A DNA stretch of 64,000 bases from Mastacembelus armatus (Eukaryota > Chordata > Actinopteri > Synbranchiformes > Mastacembelidae): assembly GCF_900324485.2 (NCBI RefSeq), contig NW_022872898.1, positions 248,001 through 312,000 of the forward strand, written 5' to 3'. The notes below the pieces were generated by a model that saw only the letters and a list, made by a program, of their open reading frames with translations, searched no databases and was not told the origin of the DNA. Shown here in pieces: positions 52,090-62,018 of this stretch (its first letter is position 1; each line of letters opens with the position of its first letter). The translations under genes and the position numbers were made by a program.

Positions 52090-52293
52090 AGAGATTAATC
52101 AACATGTTCACACTGAAGAGAAGCCATACAGCTGTGACCAGTGTGGAAAAGTCTTCACTGAATTATGCCACCTCAAAAAACATCAGTGTATTCACTCTGG
52201 CTGGAGAGAAGCTGTACTGATGTGACCAGAGTGGAAAAGCCTTCATTAGGTCAAGTGCTCTAGTAGCCCATCAGCGCATTCACACCAAGAAAA
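52090..52293 (+). pseudogene. C2H2 zinc-finger remnant (two fingers)
   Basis: The first finger reads EEKPYSCDQCGKVFTE then LCHLKKHQCIH, with both Cys and both His in C2H2 spacing and a linker of the TGEKPY type. The second (GEKLY, stop, CDQSGKAFIRSSALVAHQ then RIHT) is one frame over, has a stop in its linker, and has Ser for the second Cys. It looks like a piece of a multi-finger transcription factor exon that has decayed. Confidence 0.75.
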
Positions 52294-52459
52294 TGATAGT
52301 CAAGGGCATTGTGTTGTATTGTGCTGCACTAATCCCATCTCAGCTACATTGACTGAAAGGCTCATTATGCGCGTCTTTGTCTGGTCGTTCAGTGCATCTT
52401 TTGTGTTCTCAGGTAAATCACAATTACTATTCATCCTCAGACACACCCTCTTGCATATG

Positions 52460-53351
52460 GTCTGCCATTTATTCCTAAAATCCTAGAAAAAGCTGTTGCT
52501 AAGCAGCTATCAGACCACTTACACAGGAATGAACTATTTGAAGATTTTCAATCAGGATTTAGAGCACATCATAGTACAGAAACAGCATTGTCAAAAGTTA
52601 CCAATGATCTTCTCTTAGCCTCAGATAATGGACTTGTTACTACACTTGTCATCCTAGACCTCAGTGCTGCATTCGACACCACTGACCACAACATTTTATT
52701 ACAGAGACTGGAGCATGTGATTGGTATCAGAGGAACAGCGTTAAAATGGTTCCAATCCTATTTATCGGACAGATTCCAGTTTGTTCATGTCCATGATGAA
52801 CCTTCCACATGAACAAAAGTTAGTTATGGAGTTCCACAAGGCTCCGTGCTAGGACCGATTCTGTTCACCCTGTACATGCTTCCTTTAGGCTATGTCATTA
52901 GGAAGCACTCTATTAATTACCACTGCTATGCAGATGACACTCAGTTATATCTATCTGTTAAACCTGTTAACACAAACCAGTTAACCAGACTTCAAGCCTG
53001 TCTAACTGACATCAAGGCCTGGATGACCAGTAACTTTTTAATTTTAAACTCAGAGAAAACAGAAGTCATTATATTTGGGCCAAAAAACCTCAGAAATAAC
53101 TTTTCTAAAATTATAGCTACTCTAGATGGCTTAGCCCTGGCCTTCAACACTACTGTAAAAAACCTTGGAGTTATTTTTGACCAGGACATGTCCTTTAACT
53201 CACACATAAAACAAATCTCTAGAACTGCATTCTTTCACCTGCTCAACATTTCCAAAATTAGGAACATCCTGTCTCAAAATGATGCAGAAAAACCAGTCCA
53301 TGCATTTGTTACATCAAGGCTAGATTACTGTAACATTGTAAGAATTTACTA
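52460..53351 (+). pseudogene. L2-type LINE reverse transcriptase, longer fragment
   Basis: Frames at 52588-52812 and 52846-53352 give ILDLSAAFDTTDHNILLQRL, FQSYLSDRFQFVHVHDEPST, a stop, then [40 protein letters not shown] (YADD catalytic site), [14 protein letters not shown] and [20 protein letters not shown]. It ends abruptly in SRLDYCNIV. The first 300 bases match 49440-49741. Confidence 0.88.
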
Positions 53352-53394
53352 AATATACTTCGATAGTAGATATGAAATGAAAACTGTTATCAAG

Positions 53395-53445
53395 TTTCTG
53401 CAGTGTAGTCGTCATTACATTTGCCTCTAGTGAAGAGGTTTGGCA
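53395..53445 (+). pseudogene. tRNA-Val relic, 5' part
   Basis: GTTTCTGCAGTGTAGTCGTC then ATTACATTTGCCTC follows tRNA-Val through the anticodon stem, then diverges. Confidence 0.6.
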
Positions 53446-53471
53446 CAATAACTGTCCTGGGTGGGTTCTTG

Positions 53472-53850
53472 GACACTGTAACATTAACAAGGACGAGTTC
53501 TGTCATGTGACACTAAGCAGAACAAGAAACAGTTTCACAGTTATGTCTAACTGTATTGTCTTTCACTGATATTCAAATCACAATGAGTTAAGGCGAAGCT
53601 CCTGAAATGAGAAAACATTTCACAGACTTCACTATGAGAACAAAGAACTGGCAGTGGTGGGATTCAAACCCACACCTCAACTGAGACTGGAGCCTTAATC
53701 CAGCACCTTGGACCGCTCAGCCACACTACCACACAAACAGAGACAACACAGGGAAAAATGACTGAAGGGATTTCACAGAATCCAGCATGTGGACAATGGT
53801 TGTTACTGAACATGTCTCATCAGCGGCAAAGGGGAAGATAAGATTGGAAA
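53472..53850. repeat. tRNA-Leu block, copy 2 of 3
   Basis: Copy of 893-1270, same orientation, joined here to a Val relic and an L2 fragment on its left. Confidence 0.8.
53649..53730 (-). tRNA. tRNA-Leu (AAG)
   Basis: The 82-base type II tRNA has acceptor GGTAGTG/CACTGCC, anticodon loop TTAAGGC (AAG) and T-arm GTGGG TTTGAAT CCCAC fully paired. The D-arm has GGCTGAGCGGTCC in place of GGCCGAGCGG. It is better folded in the T-arm than the copy at 1056. Confidence 0.82.
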
Positions 53851-54904
53851 TTTGTAGTAGGTTGCAACAACAGCAGGAATGGTTTCACAGTAGATGCCAC
53901 GAAAAGAAAGTTTTCTCTGCTCTTCACATCCCAAAGGCCAGGCTTCACTTTTCTTCTGTGGTTGAGAGTCCCTCACTGCGTCTCCATCTTCACCTGGAAA
54001 ATTTATGACCCCCTTGTCTCCGTTCAATTAGTGGTTTGATCTTCTCGTCATAAAGCATATGTGAAGGCGGTGGAAGGATGGGGGTGGCAGGGAGATGCCA
54101 ATTTATGAGGGTGGGCAGTGTAGACAGAACCAGTTTTACAGCTCTGTGATTTATACAGAGCCCAGACACAGCATTCAGTCACAGCTTTTTTTCTGGTTTT
54201 GGAAGAAATGTTTGGCTGCTCTGAGGCTGGCAGCTGCTTCGACCTTCACCTGTAATGCACCCCTCACACCTCTTTTCTTAAAGGTAATTTGTGTGTGCAT
54301 CCAGGCCTCGGGGGTGTGAGCATTGTATCATTTAGTAGTGGTAAGGAATACAAATTTAAGCACAATTATTTGAAGATGCAAAATTAACATTTACACCTTC
54401 CATATGTTCCATGAAGTATGTTGACAAGTATTTGCTCATTATACATTTATTTTTAGGTAATGGTGTCATTAGCATAAATGGTAGTGCTTCTTTCTGTGCA
54501 TGTGTCAAACTCTGGGTCATGGGTCCAAAAAGTCTTGGGAGTCTACCCTAAATCCAGTGGACTTGAAAAAAGGAAGATCACACTGTGGAGCTCATTTTAT
54601 GGCAGCATTTTTCAACAATTTTACCTGAATCAGGTTTGTTCAGCCAATTAGAAGGGAAGGGGGTGGAGCCCACTGATGTTGTCCACCTCCTGATCTCAGT
54701 GGTGGGGTGTTATGTCTGTGCTCTCTCTCTCTTCAGCCAGCCTCACATCCATTCACTCCATTTCTCACAGAGCCTCATTAAAGAACTGGCCAGGTCCACT
54801 GGTAGACACAGTCTAAATGAAAGCTCCGGGGTTGTAGTGAGTGCCTGGAGGTTCTGTAGGTCCAGAAGTGACAGGTCTAGGAGAATTTCAATGCCAATTA
54901 AAGA
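53851..54904. other. non-coding, nothing recognised
   Basis: No gene or known element was identified. Short frames (for example 54585-54911) show no domains. Confidence 0.4.
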
Positions 54905-55144
54905 TTTCTGAGAAGAAAGCCAGAACTTCTAGCAAAAAAAATGTCCAAATTTTGAGAAAATTAAAAATTTGATTATTAAAAAACAGATCTGTTTGAAAAA
55001 TCCAAAGGGTCAGGAAAAGTCCAAACTAGCTCAGTGTGTTAGGAAAAAGGGCACAGTTCCAGGTCTTTCTGAATCCATGAAACACATGTAGACTTTCTGG
55101 GCAAACTGTAAACTGAATTATGGATCTGTGTGACTAATGTGTGG

Positions 55145-55210
55145 GGGAGTTAGCTCAAGTAGTAGAGTGCTTGCTTAGCATGTAGTGGGATTGATGCCCA
55201 CATTCTCCAT
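55145..55210 (+). pseudogene. tRNA-Ala relic, internal deletion
   Basis: GGGGAGTTAGCTCAAGTAGT then AGAGTGCTTGCTTAGCATGT keeps the AGC anticodon, but the 3' side of the anticodon stem and the variable loop are missing (GTAGTGGGATTGATGCCC follows directly). Confidence 0.7.
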
Positions 55211-55354
55211 GAGTCTTTAAAGCCCAATCTTAAGACTTCTGTATTATCTGATTTCATATGTGTACAACATGTATGAACTCAGTCCAGACAAAGACAGCAG
55301 AATGTGTTATAGACAGAGTGAGTGTGAACTGCAAAAGTGCTGTCATCCTTTCAC

Positions 55355-55745
55355 TAGTGATGGGCCAATGATACCAAGGCTTCAGAGCTTGTATCAAAAC
55401 ACCAATGTCACGTGACTGATGCCATACCAGCTATATAAGATGCATCATTCTGCTTCAGGATTTGGAGAGTGAGAGTGAGAATATTTTGGCAAGTTTCACG
55501 GTGAGTCCCACCAATAAGCGACGTTCTAAAGTTTGGGATCAGTTTGATTTCAAGAGGTCTGAACTTTTATTGCTGTCATGGGATTGAAACAGTGCCAGTG
55601 CTTCAGTCGTGCTTTTCAGAGGTTGCTATGGCTTCAGTTGTCCACCAGATGTCACCGTCACTGAAGTCTCGAAGCTTTGAATCTTTTTCGGCACAATTGT
55701 CAGGAAAGCCTCAGTGCTTCATGAGGCTTCACTTGCCCATCACTA
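55355..55745. mobile_element. 391-bp hAT MITE with 8-bp target duplication
   Basis: The ends are TAGTGATGGGC and its inverse GCCCATCACTA type (11-bp terminal inverted repeats). CCTTTCAC at 55347-55354 and 55746-55753 is an 8-bp target duplication, typical of hAT. Copies A, B and C have the uninterrupted CCTTTCACTCC site. The element has no transposase and looks structurally complete. Confidence 0.92.
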
Positions 55746-55820
55746 CCTTTCACTCCTGCTTTCCTGACTGACATGTTTTCCATAAGCAGAAGTACAGGAG
55801 CCAAGGAGCAGAACAGAATC

Positions 55821-56150
55821 CCAGCAGTGCCTCAATAATAACTCACTATAAACACAATAAGGCTTGGTTTTCTGTTACCACACACTGAAATGACACTTAG
55901 TGCAAGAAGGAAATCCTGCAAAACACATGGACAGAAACAGTTACTATTACTGCCTTGTGACATCCTGAACAAAAAGGCTTTTTCTAAATAGTTAAGTTAC
56001 TAATCTTCTGAGTTCTACCCTGTACTTTGATAACATTCAATGTCTCTCTCTTTGTAAAGTCATTTTCGATTTGAATATGTACTTGTAACAGTAACAACAC
56101 TGAATCAGCTACAAAGATATTCTGCATTAACCTGATAGTAGTAGATAGAT
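55821..56150 (+). repeat. Thr 3' flank, rearranged copy
   Basis: It matches 2885-3215, beginning with the last bases of tRNA-Thr (CCCAGCAGTGCCTC). No gene lies here. Confidence 0.65.
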
Positions 56151-56571
56151 CGATTCTTTTAAAGAGACTAACTCCTAAACATTATTTATATATTTCTTCA
56201 TTTATTTAGCACAATAACCTAAATTTCTGACAAGCTCTGTCTTTACTATTTTTTTATTCTTTTGAGTGACAGAATAGACAAAGTCATATTACTGCCCTAG
56301 TGAGTACAACCCATTTGTGGCACACCTTGCCCCTGGTGACTGTAAACTGCAGTAAACTGAATTAGTGTCATGAACATGGCAAATGTCCCAGCAAGTGTGG
56401 TCCAGTTTGTTGAATTGCAGTTGCGACTGGAGACATGAGACCTGACTTGGACATTCAAAAAGTGATTTGTGAGCATCTCTGCACTGGAGACACCGATAAG
56501 AGAGGTGAGTAGTCTAATTCACATAAGTCAGTGTCATGCTGTCTTGTAAAATATGAATTATTTACAAGTCT
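56151..56571. other. non-coding, nothing recognised
   Basis: AT-rich, with no fold or element seen. Confidence 0.4.
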
Positions 56572-56826
56572 GTGGCTGCAAGCGTTCTTTACTCTGTTGG
56601 GGTGTGTTGGGGGAGCAGCTGCAGTAAAAGGCACATCAGGAAGATTAACAAACTCATCCAGATGACTAGACATGTTATTGGCAGTGGCATAGACATATTT
56701 GATCCAGTGAGGAACAGGAGGACACTGGACAAACAGCTCTCTATCAAATTGGACCGTAGAAGATCAGGCGTCATTCGCAGCAGAAGACATCAGGTTCTGC
56801 AAGGGTCGGCTACATTAGTGATTTAA
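56572..56826 (+). pseudogene. L2/CR1-type LINE RT C-terminal fragment
   Basis: The frame reads SVGVCWGSSCSKRHIRKINK, then LIQMTRHVIGSGIDIFDPVR and NRRTLDKQLSIKLDRRRSGV. This parallels VVCWGSGIKAGEANRLNKLI of the LINE at 20207. Only the C-terminal region remains. Confidence 0.7.
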
Positions 56827-56882
56827 TGGAAGAGTTCTTGCCTGCCATGTGGGAGGACTGGGTTTGATTCCCGGCCAATGCA
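56812..56882 (+). pseudogene. tRNA-Gly (GCC), degenerate
   Basis: The anticodon arm CTTGC CTGCCAT GTGGG and T-arm CTGGG TTTGATT CCCGG fold. The D-arm (TGATTTAATGGAAGAG) and the 5' acceptor (ACATTAG) do not match a working Gly tRNA. It is closer to consensus in the 3' half than 14188. Confidence 0.65.
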
Positions 56883-57147
56883 AAAGCAGCTGTAAATTAC
56901 TATGTGGCAGCACTTATAACTTTTTGGACATTGACCCAGTAACATACGAGCCTAAACATGCTTGTAGCGGACATGCATGTAGGCTGTTTGTAATCCAGTA
57001 GTGGTGAAAAGTCAACATGGTGACCACCAGACCGCCTGACTGGCGGACTTTATTCAATCAAATATTAAAATAGATTATTAATTTTACCGCATCAACTCAT
57101 AATCTTTTTAAAGTGAACAATGATGCATCCAAAAAATGATTCTACCC

Positions 57148-57291
57148 CTACTGAATAATATGTGCAGCTGTAGTCACAGGAACATCAAGCTGCTTGGAGA
57201 TGGTCTTATAGCCTTTACCTTGAACATGCTTGCCTATAACTTTCTTTCTAATCTCCTGAGACAACTCTCTCCTTAGCTTTCTGTGGTCCAT
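57148..57291 (-). pseudogene. Tc1-type transposase, N-terminal fragment
   Basis: The minus strand encodes 47 residues starting MDHRKLRRELSQEIRKKVIG, then KHVQGKGYKTISKQLDVPVT and a stop after HIIQ. This is the first helix-turn-helix DNA-binding region (GYKTISKQL) of Tc1-like transposases. The DDE catalytic domain is absent. The fragment with flanks spans about 57100-57345. Confidence 0.78.
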
Positions 57292-57628
57292 GTTCAGTGT
57301 GGTACACACCATGATACCAAACAGCACAGTGACTACTTTTCACCCTTTAACTAGGCAGACTGACTGAAGTCATAGTGACTGTGATGAGATAATGATTGTT
57401 GTGTATTGTTCCATCAGTAGATGTTGCTGTTGAGACAGACTCTACTAGAGTAGAGCAAGAGGAGACTTCCAGTTTTGGAGTTATGCTGTGGAGTCTGTTA
57501 ATAGTAAACCATGATTTACCTCCATGGCTTGAGTCTCATTCTGTTTGCATGACAGTGACTTTGAAATGCTTTCACGTACAGAACAAAAATGATGAAAGAA
57601 CACATGTGTCTCATGTGCACACTGTGCA

Positions 57629-57700
57629 GGGGCTATAGTTCAGTGGTAGAGTATTTGACTGCAAAGCAGGAGGTCTCTGGTTCAAATCCAGGTGCACTCT
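57629..57700 (+). tRNA. tRNA-Cys (GCA), weakly folded
   Basis: The length, the D-arm (AGTTCAGTGGTAGAGT), the CTGCAAA loop (anticodon GCA), the B box GGTTCAAATCC and T-stem CTCTGG/CCAGGT follow vertebrate tRNA-Cys. The acceptor strands (GGGGCTA against TGCACTC) and the anticodon stem (TTTGA/GCAGG) have mismatches, so it may be decaying. Confidence 0.6.
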
Positions 57701-58119
57701 GCAGTTCCAAAGTTAGCTTTCTGCCTGCTATGAGTGTTCAGAGATGCAAGGACTAATATGTCAGTTCTTGTTGTGGAAAATGCTATTATAATGGCATGAT
57801 ATTACCAATCTTGCATCCTTAAAGAACTATGGAGACACTGTGAGTGTCATTTGTTTTCTTATTCAGGCCTAAACAATAGGCAATACAATGTTAAAATTCA
57901 TGGACATATATTGAAATGTTTCTTTGAATCATAAAAAGAAATAATTGTTCATGGATTTACCATAAAAACACAATTTAATTTATTTTTACATTAAGTTCAT
58001 ATCATATCTGTAACTTTCTGAAAAAATCTGATTTTTGAAAAAAAAAATTAAAATTTATTGTTTTCATGACCTAAGAAGAATAAAAACACTTAGGAAAAAA
58101 ATCTTGACTCAGACTGTCA
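57701..58119. other. AT-rich non-coding
   Basis: No gene was seen. It is A/T-rich with short poly-A runs (58038-58049). Confidence 0.4.
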
Positions 58120-58620
58120 TAATTCATGCATCAGAGGGCTAAACAACAGCTGACTTTGGTAGGTTGAAGCTGAAATCACCACTGATGTGGTTGCACAGTT
58201 GAAAAGTCCCCTATTATGCAAATTTGACTTTCTGGTCATTTTGGTACACTTACTGTATATGGCTGTCTGGTGTATGTAGAGATACACAAAGCAGGTAGAG
58301 GTGCCTCCTTTGTTTTTCCTTTTCTCTGTTTTGTTGAAGAGAAGTCGTGAAACAATAGGTTTTCCACTTCCTTTTCTTGTATACAAGAGGCAAGCCCCTC
58401 CTCTGGCTCTGCCCAAACACAGCCCATGGAAAAGTTCAGCAAAACTCTGCTGTCCTCCATTATTGGACACTGGCTCTGGCACAGAGAGGATTGACACAGA
58501 AGGAGACAAGCTGAGCACAAAAGCTGCTCTGGTGTTGACTGTAACAACAGGAGTCTGGTCTCACTACCATCAGCACAAGACAACAAGGTACAGTGGATAC
58601 TTTCATTTACTGTGGTGAGT
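58120..58620. other. unidentified, probably interspersed repeat
   Basis: The stretch beginning AAAAGTCCCCTATTATGCAA resembles sequence often scattered in fish genomes, and overlapping open frames exist on both strands (58236-58586 minus, 58301-58618 plus). I could not assign a family. Neither frame shows a known domain. Confidence 0.3.
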
Positions 58621-58799
58621 TTCTATAGTTTTACCTTGTTTTATATATAACATGGACGTGTTGATGCTGGCCTGTATTTCAAACAGGAAACATGTGATTA
58701 ATGATTTGTTGAAAAGCACAGAGAAAACGAGGTCAGAGGAGTAACACTCACTGAAGGTGGATTTGGCTTCGTCCTCTACACATAACTATCATCAGATGC

Positions 58800-59115
58800 T
58801 CTCTGTGCTCTTCAGAGACTGTACCAGCTACTATGTGTGAGAATCCATGGGTTATCACTATCGATGGTTATTACCAGCCATTCCAGAAGCTGGGTACTCT
58901 CTTCCCTGTCATTCCTCACAGCAGGCTGACCAGTTTACTCTGCTTGTAGTGGTCTACTACATCCCCCTCTGGCCCTGGATAGTGATGGGCTCCACAGGTG
59001 TCCTCCTCCTGAAGTCTATGATGAGCTCCTTCATCCACGTTCAGGAGCAGGTGGTTAGGCTGAGGCCACGCTACAAAGTCTCTGGTCAGTGTCATGCACT
59101 CCCACTCCTTTCAGG
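58800..59115 (-). pseudogene. LINE RT fragment at the inverted-arm junction
   Basis: The minus strand gives a stretch like KELIIDFRRRTPVEPITIQG then QRGDVVDHYK, corresponding to RELVVDFRRNRKTPVPVSIL of the Rex1/L2 LINE at 20469. The inner end of the inverted arm (58997) falls inside it. The left arm keeps only the part up to RRRTP. Confidence 0.6.
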
Positions 59116-59377
59116 TCCACCGACATGAGCTTCTCTGAGGAGGCTGAGCAGGCATAGATGGAAGCACAGCTCACACTGTGCAGTTTTTCAGACAGTAGCC
59201 ACCAACCACGTTCGTGAGGACAGTAAGTGCAGATTGTATTGATGCAGGGTTCCAGCTTAGGCTTTAGTAATTCAGCACATCAAATGAAGCTGCAAAGAGG
59301 TTGGTTGACAGCTACCTTTGGTAGGCTCAGGCTCAGAGTCTTCTCAGACTGACATGCAACAGTCAGTGCATAAACTA

Positions 59378-59450
59378 TGTTTCTGCCTGGTTTTGAAACA
59401 GGGCCCTTTCACGTGTGAGGCGAACGTGATGATCACTACACTACAGAAAC
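59378..59450 (-). tRNA. tRNA-Val (CAC), mirror copy
   Basis: It is an exact reverse complement of 39119-39191, including the single T-stem mismatch. Confidence 0.7.
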
Positions 59451-59507
59451 TGACACAAGAGGCTTATTAGCACTGCCTTTTTCAAGCTAAGGCGCAATAG
59501 AGAAAAT

Positions 59508-59624
59508 GCCTACAGAACCTGGTATTCCCAGGCAGTCTGCCATTAAAATACTAACTAAGTCGGGCCCATTTAGCCACTAAAATCAGACAGGATCAGGCTC
59601 TTGGAGGATGGTATGGCTGTAGGC
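59508..59624 (-). pseudogene. 5S rRNA pseudogene, mirror copy
   Basis: It is the counterpart of 38945-39061 with only a few differences. The upstream spacer is also retained (to about 59760). Confidence 0.82.
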
Positions 59625-60321
59625 CACAGACCTTGTGATGAAAGTAGCATTTCTTGATGCTGACTGACACCACCGACTGGTTCGTACGAGCTAGAAAGTG
59701 AATCATTTGTTTTTTGCAAGTTAGTACGGTCACCTATCCTGGCCAGCCAGACTAACTCTTTTTCTCTTCTATACAAAGGATTAGTCTGGAATCTCTTCAG
59801 TAGAGATCAGTTTCCAAGAGGTGGGACAATGGTTGCAGAATAAACCAATCAGAAACAAACAATATGATGTGTGCAGTAGCCTAGAGATGCTAGTGAATGA
59901 CTGTTATTGTTTTTGTTGTAAAAACATGAGAATACACAGTGTTATCACCAGTTCTGTGCATATTTTTGAATGGAGTAAACAGCAATAGCCAGTTGTAGAA
60001 AGCTTTGCAGAGTTAGGAATGTCATTGAGCAAAGTTACGAACAAGTCAGTGCATATGGGCAAGATTTGTTTAAATCTGGTTGGATGATGGATTGTAGAGC
60101 CCACCCCATTGCGGATTAGCAGCTGTGATTGGCCCGGCTCTTTTGAAGCTGGAGGAAAAGACTTCCTATGGCAGGGGTTCCAGAACCACATTCTTTTGTT
60201 AAGTAAGGATTAGATCGGACTGGCCAGGCTAGCAATCACCAGTGCTGTTGTTTATATTTCAGCATGTGTATTTGTTGTGGTTTTTTGTATTCAAAGTGTC
60301 ATCTTTAAAATCATAAACAAG

Positions 60322-60371
60322 GCACATTTGCCTCACACGCGAAAAGGTCTCTGGTTCAAGTCCAGGTAGAA
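60322..60371 (+). pseudogene. tRNA-Val relic, 3' part
   Basis: TTTGCCTCACACGCGAAAAG then CTGGTTCAAGTCCAGG is the anticodon arm and T-arm of tRNA-Val(CAC). The 5' end is missing. It mirrors 38205-38250. Confidence 0.65.
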
Positions 60372-60533
60372 GCAGAGGTTCAACTCTTCTCTGACTAACA
60401 ATTGTGGTCAAGCTCTTCTACATTATGAAATGGACCAGATCAGGCTGTACTTTCTCCTATTAAGCCCCTGAAGTCACATCAAATCTTCTCGACACATGGA
60501 GCTCTCCTGTAGAATCACCACCACCCAACGTGG

Positions 60534-60570
60534 GGCTCAAACCTAACCCTAATCCTGAGATTAAGAATAG
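60534..60570 (-). pseudogene. tRNA-Lys relic, 3' part
   Basis: Mirror of 38003-38052, with GGATTAGGGTTAGG on the minus strand. Confidence 0.6.
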
Positions 60571-60587
60571 AGTTATTATTGAGGCAC

Positions 60588-60633
60588 TGCTGGGTGCTTT
60601 AACAAACTAAACCACAGCACCACCTGTAGTTAC
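60588..60633 (-). pseudogene. tRNA-Thr relic, centre deleted
   Basis: Mirror of 37947-37992, with the identical deletion join. Confidence 0.7.
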
Positions 60634-61419
60634 TCTTAAAAAATATCTCCCCTTATTCCACCTTGTCTGAATTTTTCCAGAGACACTGGAACATGCAAGA
60701 ACCTGTCTCCTCTCTCCATTCTCCTGTTTCATAAAGGATTCATATTCGTCAGTTCCTGTTCAGTGAACTAAATTCTCCAGCAAAAGTCCATCTCTAAAAA
60801 TTTGTTCCAAAATAAAAAAGCTATAAAATGATGTAGTGTCAGTGCCATTGATTGAAGAGTGACAAAGTACAACAACAGCTAATTTCTCAAGTCTCATTGA
60901 GCTGAAATACTTCATAGACATAACAGCAGATGAATGTCCCTCTGTTCTGTGAGAGAACTTACCTATTAAATAGGCTGCATTGCTTATGTTAGTTAGTCCA
61001 CTTTAAGGTGCTGATTTTAACACATTACCAGTTACAGATCAAATATAAAACTTTTCCTTCTCAACCTGTGTTGTGAGCTCATCTCTCTTTTGCTGCCCAG
61101 TCTGAGCATTTCAAATACTGATTATTACAAACTTAGAAGAAAATAACACATCTACCCTTTTTATACAGTGATGATTGTAATGTATAGAGTATAATGCATA
61201 CAGTACAGCAATATGTGGGATGACAATTTCAACTTCTCTATGTCCACTGGTAGGAGGTTTTTGCCCACTACTTGTCAGTGTACCCTGAATTTGTGGAGGC
61301 AGTCAGGCTCCAATGCACATTTGAGGAGGGCAAAGTTGACTTTGTGGACCCCCAGAGGTTGTATGAGTCTGAGGACCCTTAGCATACCCTAGCTTGTATG
61401 CCCAATGTCAGAAATAAAC

Positions 61420-61492
61420 CACCACAGGTGGGACTCGAACCCACAGTCCCTGGCTTAGGAGGCCAGTGCCTTATCCATTAGGCCACTGGGGC
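61420..61492 (-). tRNA. tRNA-Arg (CCT)
   Basis: The 73-base cloverleaf has anticodon stem CTGGC/GCCAG with loop CTCCTAA (CCT), T-arm GTGGG TTCGAGT CCCAC with consensus T-loop, and discriminator G. The acceptor GCCCCAG/CTGTGGT has one C-T mismatch and a G-T pair at its end. The mirror copy at 37101 has a perfect acceptor but a broken anticodon arm. Confidence 0.83.
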
Positions 61493-62018
61493 TTCAGAAG
61501 CTCAGTGAACCAACAGTCTTGGTATCCATAAAATTCCATTAAAACGCAACAGCATGAAATGAGATGGAGCTCTAATAGACTGGAAATCCATCCAGGGTGT
61601 ACCCCACCGCTCGCTCAGTGTCAGCTGGGACTGGATTCAGAACTCTGCTACCCTTGATAAGAATAAACACTATAGATGATGGATGTATTTTCTTTTTTTA
61701 TTATCACCTTAGTTACTGGGATGAAAAATATAAAATAAAATCAGAAAGCTGATTTCAAATGGATTTCACCCAACACTGCTAAGAAAAGTCAGAATTCAGA
61801 GTGTAAATAAAGTGTAAATCCATGTAAAGGACACAGGACACTCATTGAAGACAGTCATGTGCATATTTTGGACAGAGAAGACAGATGGTTTGAGAGAGGA
61901 ATCAGAGAAGCCATACATCTTCAGGTAGAAAAACCCTCCCTGAACAGGGGTGGAGGGCTCAGACATAACTTATATTCAATATACCAGGCTGCCCTTTCAT
62001 GTATTCCCAGGAAATTAA

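Larger units (their letters stand above)
54905..55820 (+). repeat. tRNA module, partial copy D
   Basis: 54905-55354 and 55746-55815 match copy A/B/C sequence around tRNA-Ala. The interruption at 55355-55745 is a hAT MITE. After 55815 the sequence jumps to Thr 3' flank (compare 2885), so the Gly-Tyr interval is missing. Confidence 0.82.
58997..62018 (-). repeat. 3.0-kb inverted duplication, right arm
   Basis: Reverse complement of 36575-39566. Because the LINE fragment at its inner edge is longer here than in the left arm, this arm is likely nearer the original arrangement. Confidence 0.92.

Noticed and set aside
55544-55771. 75-residue frame near 55.6 kb
   Set aside because: It lies inside the hAT MITE and runs across its end. 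It is not a gene.
58236-58618. Overlapping 105-116 residue frames on both strands
   Set aside because: They are open on opposite strands with no recognisable domain. The sequence looks like an interspersed repeat.
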